Positions 8,479 through 16,424 of a stretch of DNA of 37,761 nucleotides are shown in pieces (the stretch's first letter is position 1; the number at the start of each line of letters is the position of its first letter). Made by a program: the position numbers and the translations under genes. A model generated the notes under the pieces. That model worked only from the letters and a program-made list of their open reading frames with translations. It was not told the DNA's origin and ran no database searches. This stretch comes from a virus, in IMG/VR virus record IMGVR_UViG_3300034121_000839, positions 1 through 37,761 of that record; one strand, 5' to 3'.

Positions 8479-9068
8479 GCAACGACTGGAACGATAGAAG
8501 CAATCAAGAAGAGTTTGTTCTAAGCCTTCTTGATAATAAGAAAAATGGATATTACGTTGAGCTTGGTGCATTTCATTCTAAAAATGGTAGCAACACCTAC
8601 AGGCTAGAAAATGAATTTGATTGGAGTGGTGTTTCATTTGAGATAGTGCCAGAGCTACACAAAGAGATATCAGAAAATAGAAAGAACCCTTGTATTCTAG
8701 GAGATGCAACTAAATTTAATTATATAAAATATTTTGAAGAGAATAACTTTCCAAAACAAATAGATTATCTTCAAGTTGATATTGATGCTGGGTACTCTAT
8801 GGATGGAAGACCAGCAGGAAGTGCATATACCACACTTCATGGTCTCCTAGCAGTCCCATTAAACTCTTATCGTTTTACAGTAATAACATTTGAGCATGAT
8901 GCAAATATGTATTGGAGAAACATTGTAACAAGAGATGTTCAGAGAGAAATACTTGATTCATTAGGATACTCATTAGTTGTTCGATCAGAGTCAGAAGATT
9001 GGTGGGTAGATCCAACTGCCGTTAGATTGCAAGATTATAGAAAGCATTTCAAGTGGGATCATCTATAA
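8475..9068 (+). CDS. FkbM-like methyltransferase, copy A
   Basis: A 197-residue protein starting ATGA at the RuvC stop. YYVELGAFHSKNGSNTY near residue 27 is a degenerate Rossmann SAM-binding motif I of FkbM-type methyltransferases, followed by DATKF and IDYLQVDIDAG (motif IV-like) and TVITFEHD. FkbM enzymes methylate hydroxyl groups of sugars or small molecules. It resembles the protein at 9566-10204 along its length, including a shared DDWWVD/EDWWVD end. The target is unknown; a glycan or a modified base would both fit. Confidence 0.72.
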   Translation: MSNDWNDRSNQEEFVLSLLDNKKNGYYVELGAFHSKNGSNTYRLENEFDWSGVSFEIVPELHKEISENRKNPCILGDATKFNYIKYFEENNFPKQIDYLQVDIDAGYSMDGRPAGSAYTTLHGLLAVPLNSYRFTVITFEHDANMYWRNIVTRDVQREILDSLGYSLVVRSESEDWWVDPTAVRLQDYRKHFKWDHL

Positions 9069-9211
9069 AGCTGTACCAGAGCAAAGACTGGCTTTACAGA
9101 AGATATATAGTTCAAAAGAAAACAGTTACAGAAATAGGTAAAGAGTGCGGAGTCTCTGCTATGACCATACAGAGATATTTACAAGAGTTTGGATTGTTGA
9201 GAAAAAAATGA
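9053..9211 (+). CDS. Small helix-turn-helix protein
   Basis: A 52-residue frame starting at GTG 9053 inside the end of the methyltransferase gene. It contains WLYRRYIVQKKTVTEIGKE followed by CGVSAMTIQRYLQEFGL, a clear recruiter-like HTH resembling sigma-70 region 4 or the HTH of homing endonucleases. There is room only for the HTH, so it is either a tiny DNA-binding protein or a remnant of a larger HNH-type enzyme. The frame is intact and ends ATGA into the next gene. Confidence 0.66.
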   Translation: MGSSIKLYQSKDWLYRRYIVQKKTVTEIGKECGVSAMTIQRYLQEFGLLRKK

Positions 9212-9549
9212 CAGGCTATCCTAATAAAACAGGCGGGTACCAAGCGTGGACAGCAGACCTACAGCTAATAGCAACAGATGCTCCATCTGGACATAAAATA
9301 ATTACTGAGTGTTTAGAGATAGCAGAAATGCTAATTAAAAAGAATATTTCTTATGGAGACTCAGCTTTAAATCCAGCAAGGCTATTCGCACAGTCAGATT
9401 CTAGAGAACAGCTAAGGGTTAGAATTGATGATAAGCTAAATAGAATTAAAAACTCACAGGGGTTTGCTGGGGATAACGATCTTGATGATTTAATTGGATA
9501 CCTTATCCTGCTTAAAATAGCCAACAAGGTTGCAATTTCAGTCAACTAG
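9208..9549 (+). CDS. DUF1599-like (nucleotide-modification-associated) protein
   Basis: This 113-residue protein starts at ATG 9208, overlapping the HTH stop. CLEIAEMLIKKNISYGDSAL, then FAQSDSREQLRVRIDDKLNR and DLDDLIGYLILL match the DUF1599 (Nmad1) pattern common in phages. That family is linked by genome context to base modification, though its chemistry is unclear. It lies between two FkbM-like methyltransferases, which fits a modification role. Confidence 0.62.
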   Translation: MTGYPNKTGGYQAWTADLQLIATDAPSGHKIITECLEIAEMLIKKNISYGDSALNPARLFAQSDSREQLRVRIDDKLNRIKNSQGFAGDNDLDDLIGYLILLKIANKVAISVN

Positions 9550-9558
9550 AAGTATAAT
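9530..9558 (+). promoter_or_regulatory. Promoter TTGCAA-N17-TATAAT, leaderless start of 9566
   Basis: -35 TTGCAA is at 9530-9535 and -10 TATAAT at 9553-9558, 17 bases apart. The -10 ends 7 bases before ATG 9566, which fixes that ATG as the start and predicts a leaderless mRNA. Confidence 0.75.
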
Positions 9559-9565
9559 AAGGTAT

Positions 9566-10204
9566 ATGACAAAGACAATATCCTACACGTCATACGGTGG
9601 CGGAATTGCTTCGTATGAATGCTTAACCCAAGAAGACTTTCCAGGTGGGGCAAATAATAATAATTCTACCTTTGCTATAGAGACCAGAAAAGCATCTAAG
9701 CAAAAAAATGATATACCATTTTATTTAGAAATTGGAGCCTCCAACTATAAAAATCAAAACGACACCTATATTCTTGAAAAAGAGCATGGGTGGTCTGGTA
9801 TATCTATAGAGATAGAAGAAGGTCTTTCAAAAGAGTTTAATGAAAATAGATCTAACATTTGTGTTAACGCAGATGCAATTTCTGTTAACTGGGATCAAAT
9901 ACTTGACAAATATAATGCACCAAAAAGGATAGACTTTCTTCAAATAGACATAGACATGACTCCAAGAAATGCAAACCTATTGGCTTTAATTAATTTACCC
10001 ATGTCAAGATATAGGTTTAATTCTATTGTCATAGAGCACTCAGTTGGAATGGATTACACCTTTGACCCCCTACGTGCAGCTCAAAGATATATACTTACAT
10101 CGCTAGGCTACAGACTTGTTAACTGCGGCCACAATGATGACTGGTGGGTGGACGAGACATCTTTTGATGTTATGCAAACCTTACAGATAACAAGCATGAG
10201 ATAG
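9566..10204 (+). CDS. FkbM-like methyltransferase, copy B
   Basis: A 212-residue protein with FYLEIGASNYKNQNDTY (motif I), a STIEIEEG-like second strand (GISIEIEEGL), DAISVNW and IDFLQIDIDMT. It parallels copy A segment by segment (GAF/GAS, DATKF/DAISV, LQVDID/LQIDID, EHD/EHS, DWWVD). The two are probably diverged duplicates with different substrates. It has its own promoter and an extra 40-residue N-terminus absent in copy A. It lies directly before the terminase genes. Confidence 0.72.
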   Translation: MTKTISYTSYGGGIASYECLTQEDFPGGANNNNSTFAIETRKASKQKNDIPFYLEIGASNYKNQNDTYILEKEHGWSGISIEIEEGLSKEFNENRSNICVNADAISVNWDQILDKYNAPKRIDFLQIDIDMTPRNANLLALINLPMSRYRFNSIVIEHSVGMDYTFDPLRAAQRYILTSLGYRLVNCGHNDDWWVDETSFDVMQTLQITSMR

Positions 10205-10213
10205 GATTTAAAT

Positions 10214-10753
10214 ATGACAAACGATATAGAGCCAGCAGTTCATTTTGACCGCATGAATAAAGTGGTTGAAGAGTTACTTAAAGGAAATTCAGCCACACAA
10301 ATAGCAACACTTACTGGATTTTCACGTAAAGAAGTTTTAGAGTTTATTGACGAGTGGAAAGGGGTTGTTCATAATGACAGCAACATTCGTGATCGTGCTA
10401 GAGAAGCAATCTCTGGAGCAGATCAACACTATGCAATGCTTATTAAAGAAGCCTGGAAGACTGTAGAGGATGCAGATACCCAAGGGCAACTAAACGTTAA
10501 AGCAGGAGCTTTAAAGTTAATAGCAGACATAGAAACTAAAAGAATAGCTATGCTTCAATCTGTAGGTGTTTTAGAGAACACACAGATAGCGTCTCAGATT
10601 GCAGAGACAGAGCGTAAGCAAGAAGTTTTGGTCGGGATATTAAAAGAGGTCACAGCTTCATGTCCTAAATGTAAACTAGAAGTTGCAAAAAGGCTGTCCC
10701 AGATTACTGGTATAGTCGAAGCGGTTGTAATTGAGGAAGCCGATGTCGTTTGA
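10214..10753 (+). CDS. Probable terminase small subunit
   Basis: A 179-residue protein with an N-terminal HTH (LLKGNSATQIATLTGFSRKE), a central helical part and a C-terminal CPKC. An HTH protein of this size directly before the large terminase, overlapping it by 11 bases, is the usual layout of TerS, which recognises the packaging site and forms a ring. The family is not directly recognised, so the call depends on position and the HTH. The CPKC pair is unusual and might bind a metal with residues elsewhere. Confidence 0.65.
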   Translation: MTNDIEPAVHFDRMNKVVEELLKGNSATQIATLTGFSRKEVLEFIDEWKGVVHNDSNIRDRAREAISGADQHYAMLIKEAWKTVEDADTQGQLNVKAGALKLIADIETKRIAMLQSVGVLENTQIASQIAETERKQEVLVGILKEVTASCPKCKLEVAKRLSQITGIVEAVVIEEADVV

Positions 10754-12545
10754 TTTCTCAGATTTAATTGATATCTTAGATGGCGAAGAGTTTGAAGAAA
10801 AACCAGTTGACCTTCGTACATTTGTTAACCATCCAAATTTTTTAGGTCTACCGCCATTATCAGAATATCAATATACTTTAATTGAAAAAAGCTCACAGAT
10901 ATACAAAGAGTCAACGCTTAAGAAATTATTTGGAGATGAAGAGGGCTCGACTAGATTTAAGCAAACAGCAAATGAAGTTGTAGCGCAATTGGGAAAAGGT
11001 TCTGGAAAAGACTACTGCTCAACAATTGCAGTTGCATATATAGTATATTTACTATTGTGCCTCAAAGATCCCGCAACCTACTATGGCAAGCCTCCTGGAG
11101 ATTCAATTGATATTATTAACATTGCCATTAACTCACAGCAGGCTAGCAACGTATTTTTTAAAGGCTTCAGGAGCCGAATAGACAAGTCTCCATGGTTTGT
11201 TGGTAAATACTATGCAAAGGCATCTGAGATACAGTTTGATAAGGCAATAACAGTTCACTCTGGACACTCTGAGAGAGAGGCATGGGAAGGATATAACGTT
11301 ATCGTTGTAATCCTTGATGAGATTTCTGGATTTGCAATTGAAAATACAACTGGCCACGATCAAGCAAAAACGGGTAGTGCGGTATATGATATGTACAGAG
11401 CCTCAGTAGATTCTCGCTTTCCAGATTTTGGTAAAGTAATTTTGCTATCTTTCCCTAGATTTAAGAATGATTATATTCAGCAAAGATATGATGCCGTAAT
11501 TGGCGAAAAAGAAACGGTAATAAGGGAACATAAGTTTAAGATGTATGAGGAGATTCCAGATGGTACCGAGGGAAATGAATTTGAAATACAGTGGGAAGAA
11601 GACCATATTATATCTTACAAGATACCTAAAGTTTATGCTATTAAGCGTCCAACTTGGGAGATCAACCCAGTTAGAAAAATTGACGACTTTAAAACAGCAT
11701 TCTATACAAACCCAACTGATGCTTTATCCAGATTCGCCTGTATGCCACCTGATGCAGTTGATGCATTTTTCAAATCAAGAGAAAAAGTAGAAAAAGCATT
11801 TAACATAGGTGCAATTGCAGTAGATAATTTTGGAAGACTTGAAGAGTGGTTCCTCCCAGACCCAGATAAAAAATATTATATACACGTAGACTTAGCTCAA
11901 AAGCATGACCATTGTGCCGTAACAATGGCACATGTAAATAAATGGGTCAATGTAAAGGTTACTGATACGTACTCCCAGCCAGCACCAATAGTAGAAGTAG
12001 ATGCTGTTAGATACTGGACCCCTACGCCAGATAAGTCCGTTGACTTTACAGAAGTAAAAGACTATATATTATCTCTTAAAACAAGGGGATTTAATATAGC
12101 TGTTTGTACTTTTGATAGATGGAATTCACATGATATGATGCAGCAGCTAAAGCAATATGGAATTAATACAGAGATATTGTCGGTAGCTAAAAAGCATTAT
12201 GACGATATGGCAATGGTTGTGGCGGAAGAAAGATTAATTGGTCCACACATACCTTTATTAATAGATGAGCTATGCCAACTGAGAATTATGAGAGATAAGG
12301 TTGACCACCCACGAAAAGGCTCCAAGGACTTAGCTGATGCTACTTGTGGAGCTATATTTAATTCAATTAGCAGAACTAGATTTGATAATAATCAAGAGAT
12401 AAATGTTCATACATATGAGTCTATGAGCTACGACAATGACTTTAAAAAAGATGAAGATGGTGAAACAAATTCATACAACATGATTAGGCCACCAAGAATG
12501 CCTGAAGATTTAAGAGAAGCTATGGACAGGATGCAAATAATATGA
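10743..12545 (+). CDS. terL: Terminase large subunit
   Basis: This 600-residue packaging motor starts at ATG 10743, after GAGGAA. The ATPase has Walker A GKGSGKD (84-90) and Walker B ending DE (192-193) in VIVVILDEISGF. The RNase H-like nuclease has D383 in IHVDLAQKHD and D529/D532 in DLADATCGAI. It translocates DNA into proheads and cuts concatemers. Portal and head genes normally follow but here a small zinc-type protein and tRNAs come next. Confidence 0.93.
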   Translation: MSFDFSDLIDILDGEEFEEKPVDLRTFVNHPNFLGLPPLSEYQYTLIEKSSQIYKESTLKKLFGDEEGSTRFKQTANEVVAQLGKGSGKDYCSTIAVAYIVYLLLCLKDPATYYGKPPGDSIDIINIAINSQQASNVFFKGFRSRIDKSPWFVGKYYAKASEIQFDKAITVHSGHSEREAWEGYNVIVVILDEISGFAIENTTGHDQAKTGSAVYDMYRASVDSRFPDFGKVILLSFPRFKNDYIQQRYDAVIGEKETVIREHKFKMYEEIPDGTEGNEFEIQWEEDHIISYKIPKVYAIKRPTWEINPVRKIDDFKTAFYTNPTDALSRFACMPPDAVDAFFKSREKVEKAFNIGAIAVDNFGRLEEWFLPDPDKKYYIHVDLAQKHDHCAVTMAHVNKWVNVKVTDTYSQPAPIVEVDAVRYWTPTPDKSVDFTEVKDYILSLKTRGFNIAVCTFDRWNSHDMMQQLKQYGINTEILSVAKKHYDDMAMVVAEERLIGPHIPLLIDELCQLRIMRDKVDHPRKGSKDLADATCGAIFNSISRTRFDNNQEINVHTYESMSYDNDFKKDEDGETNSYNMIRPPRMPEDLREAMDRMQII

Positions 12546-12790
12546 GCGAATACCAAGAGTTAGCAAAGCAGTGCAAATGTTGCACAAAGCATGTTCCGCT
12601 ACCAACTACAATGAAAATATATGATGGAATAATAGTATGTCCCACCACACTACAGAATATAATAGAATATAAAAGAATTTGGGAGTCATACGGACAAAGA
12701 CCAATGGGTGGAATAAGAAAACATTTTTCTGAATATGTACAGCAGATTGTAGAAAATTCTATTGACAAAAATGAAGACGGCACACTATAA
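12542..12790 (+). CDS. Small Cys-rich hypothetical protein
   Basis: An 82-residue protein with CKCCTKHV and a later VCP, which could make a zinc knuckle, then a helical basic C-terminus. Its ATG overlaps the terL stop (ATGA). The family is not recognised. The promoter for the tRNA cluster lies in its last 30 bases. Confidence 0.65.
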   Translation: MSEYQELAKQCKCCTKHVPLPTTMKIYDGIIVCPTTLQNIIEYKRIWESYGQRPMGGIRKHFSEYVQQIVENSIDKNEDGTL

Positions 12791-12791
12791 T
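12762..12791 (+). promoter_or_regulatory. tRNA cluster promoter, TTGACA-N18-TATAAT
   Basis: Consensus TTGACA (12762-12767) and TATAAT (12786-12791) with an 18-base spacer, ending 9 bases before the first tRNA. An overlapping second TATAAT starts at 12791. Confidence 0.8.
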
Positions 12792-12799
12792 ATAATTAG

Positions 12800-12873
12800 G
12801 TGCCAGTAGCTTAGTTGGTTAAAGCCCCGAACTCATAATTCGGTAATCGTAGGTTCAAGTCCTACCTGGCACA
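12800..12873 (+). tRNA. tRNA with CAT anticodon (elongator Met or Ile2)
   Basis: The cloverleaf is complete: acceptor GTGCCAG/CTGGCAC, D stem GCTT/AAGC, anticodon stem CCGAA/TTCGG with loop CTCATAA, and T arm GTAGG-TTCAAGT-CCTAC. The discriminator is A and CCA is not encoded. It is not an initiator (no C1:A72 mismatch). C4-G69 and C5-G68 pairs are features of tRNA-Ile2 that TilS can recognise, so it may decode ATA after lysidine modification; a Met elongator is the alternative. Confidence 0.9.
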
Positions 12874-12874
12874 C

Positions 12875-12946
12875 ACCTTTGTAGCTCAGCGGAAGAGCAA
12901 CAGACTTCTAATCTGTAGGTCGCTGGTTCGATCCCAGCCAGGGGTA
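12875..12946 (+). tRNA. tRNA-Arg (TCT)
   Basis: Acceptor ACCTTTG/CAGGGGT (two G-T wobbles), D stem GCTC/GAGC, anticodon stem ACAGA/TCTGT with loop CTTCTAA, T arm GCTGG-TTCGATC-CCAGC. It reads AGA, the dominant Arg codon in this phage, and starts one base after the previous tRNA. Confidence 0.92.
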
Positions 12947-12947
12947 C

Positions 12948-13020
12948 GTTCCTATAGCTCAGTTGGTAGAGCAGCAGACTTTTAATCTGCGGGTCGATGG
13001 TTCGAGCCCATCTGGGGACA
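12948..13020 (+). tRNA. tRNA-Lys (TTT)
   Basis: Acceptor GTTCCTA/TGGGGAC, D stem GCTC/GAGC, anticodon stem GCAGA/TCTGC with loop CTTTTAA, T arm GATGG-TTCGAGC-CCATC, discriminator A. It reads AAA and AAG. CCA is not encoded. Confidence 0.92.
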
Positions 13021-13040
13021 CAGTCTTTTGAATATGTCAA

Positions 13041-13049
13041 TGGTATAAT
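13041..13049 (+). promoter_or_regulatory. Extended -10 promoter TGGTATAAT before the GPx-like gene
   Basis: TGG-TATAAT with TATAAT at 13044-13049 and no clear -35. The predicted leader is about 57 bases, contains GTGAT...ATCAC (13067-13088) that can form a weak hairpin, and ends with AGGAGA at 13103-13108. Confidence 0.55.
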
Positions 13050-13112
13050 AGAATTACATCTGTCCTGTGATTTGATTAAATTTATCACTAATATAAGGTG
13101 TTAGGAGAAAAA

Positions 13113-13883
13113 ATGCAATCAATTTATAACATTAAACTTAATTCTGCAGAAGAGACCCCAGACTTTTTAGATCAATTTAAAGGCAAAGCATCCATAATTG
13201 TCAACACTACAGTTGGATGCGGAAATGCAAACCAGATGGAAGTTTTGCAATGGCTACAAGAAAAATATGCAGGAGAAGATTTCCAAATTATTGCTATCCC
13301 AACAAATGACTTCTGCGGCCCAGGAATAACTAAAGGTAAATGGTCTCAAGGAATTACTTGTGGAGCAGATTCAGCCAACTATGGTAAAGATGTATACGGA
13401 ACAACCTTTAAATTTTCACAAATGGTTGCATCTAACCCAAATGAACATGTAAGTGAAGAGAATGGTAAAAATGGACTTGGGCAAGAAAATGCTCCACCAC
13501 ATGAACTTTATAGAGAAATACAAGAGCAGATTAGCTTTATCAATCATGCATTAACATCACAGGGCGTACCCTTGGTATCAGATGAAAATTATTCATGGTG
13601 GCTAAACAACCGAGGCGGAGACACAATGGGCGGAAACTTTGAAAAATATATGATAGACAAAGATGGATATGTAACAAGACATTTTCATTCTACTGTTTTA
13701 AACTATGACGTTGAAAAAACTTTAAAGCAAACCCTTTTAGATTCAGATACTGTATTTATGATGGGCCTTGGAAGATCACAAAAAATATTTGAAGAAGAGT
13801 ATGCAGTAGTATGCAAAGAAATTGAAGAACTAATTGCTGGTAAGAAATCTATACTTAACCCAGCCTATAAACAAGGAGAATAA
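13113..13883 (+). CDS. Glutathione-peroxidase-like thioredoxin-fold protein
   Basis: A 256-residue protein starting at ATG 13113 behind AGGAGA. SIIVNTTVGCGNANQ puts Cys 36 at the peroxidatic position of the GPx NVASKCG motif; FQIIAIPTNDF matches GFPCNQF, and GGNFEKYMIDKDG matches WNFEKFLIDRDG. The Trp of the catalytic tetrad appears to be Gly and the Gln of NQFG is Asp, and about 90 residues are inserted in the middle. Activity as a peroxidase is therefore uncertain. If active it would reduce peroxides with thioredoxin, which the phage also encodes at 26173. Confidence 0.72.
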   Translation: MQSIYNIKLNSAEETPDFLDQFKGKASIIVNTTVGCGNANQMEVLQWLQEKYAGEDFQIIAIPTNDFCGPGITKGKWSQGITCGADSANYGKDVYGTTFKFSQMVASNPNEHVSEENGKNGLGQENAPPHELYREIQEQISFINHALTSQGVPLVSDENYSWWLNNRGGDTMGGNFEKYMIDKDGYVTRHFHSTVLNYDVEKTLKQTLLDSDTVFMMGLGRSQKIFEEEYAVVCKEIEELIAGKKSILNPAYKQGE

Positions 13884-13884
13884 A

Positions 13885-14481
13885 ATGCCAGCGGAACAAG
13901 GAACAGCAGCAAGACTAGTAGAAGTAGCATTGGCAGAAGTTGGAACTATTGAGGGTCCAAAAGATAATGAAACAAAGTATGGTAAGTTTACAAAATCAAA
14001 CTTTCAACCATGGTGCGGAAGCTTCGTAATGTGGTGCGGTAATGAAGCTTCCGTAAAGATTCCAAATACAGTATATACTCCAGCAGGAGCACAAGCATTT
14101 ATTAAAGCAGGCGCATGGCAAATGGCAGAAGTAGCAACACCAGAAGTCGGAGACATTGCCTATTTTGATTTCCCATCAGATGGCGTCGATAGAATTTCTC
14201 ATGTAGGAATTGTTGTTGCAGTAAACACAGATGGCACAGTGGATGTTGTAGAAGGAAATACATCTTCAGATAAGAAGGGCGATCAAAGAAATGGCGGAGA
14301 GTGCTGCCTTAAAAATCGTGCTTACAAAAAGAAGAATGGATCAAAGCTTCGCAGAAGCCAAACTGTAGGAATTGTAGGATTTGGAAGACCATCATTTGGA
14401 AAGCCAGTAGCTAAAAAAGCTGCAGCCACAAAGAAAGCTGCACCTAAAGGCGGAGGCGGAAAGCCAGCGTCAGTAAAATAA
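13885..14481 (+). CDS. CHAP-domain endolysin
   Basis: A 198-residue hydrolase with strong AAGGAG before ATG 13885. The CHAP fold shows Cys 44 in PWCGSF, His 106 in ISHVGIV and a downstream VVEGNTS supplying E/N. It would cut amide or peptide bonds of host peptidoglycan at lysis. Residues 170-198 form a Lys/Ala/Gly tail (KKAAATKKAAPKGGGGK) that may bind wall polymers. No signal peptide is visible, so export probably needs a holin; small membrane-protein candidates lie at 20796-21468. A virion-attached role cannot be excluded. Confidence 0.86.
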   Translation: MPAEQGTAARLVEVALAEVGTIEGPKDNETKYGKFTKSNFQPWCGSFVMWCGNEASVKIPNTVYTPAGAQAFIKAGAWQMAEVATPEVGDIAYFDFPSDGVDRISHVGIVVAVNTDGTVDVVEGNTSSDKKGDQRNGGECCLKNRAYKKKNGSKLRRSQTVGIVGFGRPSFGKPVAKKAAATKKAAPKGGGGKPASVK

Positions 14482-14888
14482 TGTACGAGTACTACGTTAA
14501 AAAAGTAGAAGGCATAGTTGATGGAGACACAATAGACGTTCTCATCGATCTAGGCTTTGATATATTATTTGCATCAAGAGTTAGACTTGCTGGAATAGAC
14601 ACCCCAGAGTCAAGAACAAAAGATCTTGCAGAAAAAAAGCTTGGCCTTGAGTCAAAAGAGTACTTAAAGTATAAATTAAAAGATGCCAAATCCGTAAAGA
14701 TTAAAACAGAAAAAATGGATTCTTCAGAAAAATATGGAAGAATTCTTGGATGGATATTTATTGACGATCAATTGGTTTCTATAAATGATCAGATGATTAA
14801 TGACGGATATGCATGGGTATATCTGGGAGATACTAAAGTCAAAGATTTTGAAGTTTTAGCTAAAGCAAGAAAAAAATCGGGTAAATGA
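14481..14888 (+). CDS. Thermonuclease-like (SNase) endonuclease
   Basis: This 135-residue nuclease has VDGDT (13-17), R35 in RVRLAGIDTPE, E43 and R87 in YGRILG, the same catalytic trio and even the same numbering as staphylococcal nuclease (R35, E43, R87). It needs Ca2+ and cuts DNA and RNA. It lacks a signal peptide, so it probably acts in the host cytoplasm, for example on host DNA. It is coupled to the endolysin by a TAATG junction. Confidence 0.93.
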   Translation: MYEYYVKKVEGIVDGDTIDVLIDLGFDILFASRVRLAGIDTPESRTKDLAEKKLGLESKEYLKYKLKDAKSVKIKTEKMDSSEKYGRILGWIFIDDQLVSINDQMINDGYAWVYLGDTKVKDFEVLAKARKKSGK

Positions 14889-15559
14889 AAACAGTAATTG
14901 TAACTGGAGCTAGCAAGGGTGTTGGAGAAGCAATAGCAAAAGCTTTATCTAAAGAGTACGAAGTTATTGCAATATCTAGAAATTTAAATAAAATGGAAAT
15001 AGCATTTGAAGGATTAGATAATATAACTCCTTATCAAATGGATCTAGTAAATTCTGAAGATATTAAAAAATTTAAAGAGTACATTGCAGACAAAGACATA
15101 CGTGCACTTATTAACAATGCAGGTGGTGGTGGTGGAAGCGATAAAATACAAAATGATATGACAGATAACTGGAGCTACGCCTATAATATAAACGTTATAG
15201 CTCCAATGAAGATGTCCCAGGCGGTTATGCCATCAATGTTAAAAAATAAAATTGGTGATATAATTATGATAACATCAATATGTGGGTATTACCCATACCC
15301 TGGTGGAGGAAACTACACCGCAGCAAAAAGAGCAGAGATAGCATTTTCTGAGACATTGAGGATGGAAATGGCTGGAACTGGCATTAAGGTTTCTCAGATA
15401 GCACCTGGTACAATAGATACAGATAAAGATCATCCCAAAGAAGTTGCACTAAAGTCAGAAGATGTAGCAGAAGCAGTAAGATGGGTAATATCACTCCCAG
15501 ACAATGTAAATGTTGATTCAATGACAATAATGCACCCATACAATCAAAGACATGGATAA
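14885..15559 (+). CDS. Short-chain dehydrogenase/reductase
   Basis: A 224-residue classical SDR with cofactor motif TGASKGVG (7-14), NNAG (77-80) and catalytic S131, Y144 and K148 (YTAAK), so all key residues are present. Basic K11 and R32 near the nucleotide pocket suggest NADP(H). It starts ATGA in the thermonuclease stop. SDRs are rare in phages. With the adjacent oxygenase it could form a two-step oxidation route on a sugar, lipid or cofactor; the substrate is unknown. Confidence 0.9.
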   Translation: MKTVIVTGASKGVGEAIAKALSKEYEVIAISRNLNKMEIAFEGLDNITPYQMDLVNSEDIKKFKEYIADKDIRALINNAGGGGGSDKIQNDMTDNWSYAYNINVIAPMKMSQAVMPSMLKNKIGDIIMITSICGYYPYPGGGNYTAAKRAEIAFSETLRMEMAGTGIKVSQIAPGTIDTDKDHPKEVALKSEDVAEAVRWVISLPDNVNVDSMTIMHPYNQRHG

Positions 15560-15568
15560 GGAATAAAA

Positions 15569-16390
15569 ATGTTAAAAAAAGACTTGGCACATGAAGAGCT
15601 ATATGATGGAGTCTATTACTACCCAAATGTAATTGATGACCCACAGAAGCTCATGGATTTAATTGAGATGACAGAGGGAAGAGATGCACTTCAAGAAATT
15701 GTGCCAAATTGGATTGACTGGGGCGTAGAGGCAGACAGAGGAACAGTATATTGGTATGGCAAAAAGAAAAGAGTTCTTTTAAATGATATACATGACATAG
15801 ATACTGTTGATATACCAGAAGAAGACAGAGTTCTGTGTAAAGAAATTTTTGATACAATATTTGATGCCTTTCAGTCTGTATGCGATGACTATAAAATAAA
15901 AAGAAATATTGAAGACAAAGTCATTTTGTTAAATCAGATGAACATTCATAGATATAAAGAAAATACATGGATGGGAACTCACCATGATGCACAAGAAGGT
16001 GACACGAGATTAAAATATTCACTTCTTTTGTATATTAATGACGACTATGAGGGTGGAGAAATATCTTTCTGCATTCAAGATGGTGTATTAAGTAACCCAG
16101 ACTACGGGCTACCAGTAAATACTTGGAATCACCTTGTTGAAAATCCCGAAGGCAACAATAAATTTGCAGCACAGGGAGCTTTAGATGATCCAATTAATGA
16201 AGGAAAAATAACATTTTCTTTAAAGCCAGGTCAAGGAAGCGTTTTAATATTCCCATCAAAGGATCCATATAACCACACAGCCCATATTGTTAAGAGCGGA
16301 TGGAAATGGCTTGTTCCAGGATTTTGGATTGATCCTTCTGGTATTGATGCCGCTAAAGCCCTTGCTATTGCAAAGGGATATAAAAAATAG
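15569..16390 (+). CDS. Fe(II)/2-oxoglutarate oxygenase 1 (prolyl-4-hydroxylase type)
   Basis: A 273-residue protein with the facial triad H138-H-D140 in GTHHDAQ and distal His at 236 or 239 (YNHTAHIV), and K246 where these enzymes bind 2OG. YINDDYEGGEISF is the characteristic strand between the two. Residues 170-220 form an insertion absent in the later copies. It follows an SDR gene at 9 bases. This is the first of eight oxygenase genes in the window; the substrate is not known. Confidence 0.86.
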   Translation: MLKKDLAHEELYDGVYYYPNVIDDPQKLMDLIEMTEGRDALQEIVPNWIDWGVEADRGTVYWYGKKKRVLLNDIHDIDTVDIPEEDRVLCKEIFDTIFDAFQSVCDDYKIKRNIEDKVILLNQMNIHRYKENTWMGTHHDAQEGDTRLKYSLLLYINDDYEGGEISFCIQDGVLSNPDYGLPVNTWNHLVENPEGNNKFAAQGALDDPINEGKITFSLKPGQGSVLIFPSKDPYNHTAHIVKSGWKWLVPGFWIDPSGIDAAKALAIAKGYKK

Positions 16391-16391
16391 C

Positions 16392-16421
16392 TTGCAATTC
16401 TAGTTATCTAAATGCTATAAT
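16392..16421 (+). promoter_or_regulatory. Promoter of the Hsp20 gene
   Basis: -35 TTGCAA (16392-16397), 18-base spacer, extended -10 TGC-TATAAT (TATAAT 16416-16421). Start of transcription is expected near 16428. Confidence 0.78.
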
Positions 16422-16424
16422 AAG

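Noticed and set aside
9530-9565. Upstream TTG start for methyltransferase copy B
   Set aside because: Those bases hold the promoter (TTGCAA-N17-TATAAT) for the leaderless ATG at 9566.
12800-13020. tRNA cluster as a prophage attachment site
   Set aside because: No integrase or excisionase and no duplicated tRNA 3' end was seen in the window.
12855-13088. Minus-strand open frame across the tRNA cluster
   Set aside because: It is the antisense of tRNA-Arg and tRNA-Lys; such frames are a well-known spurious product of tRNA genes.
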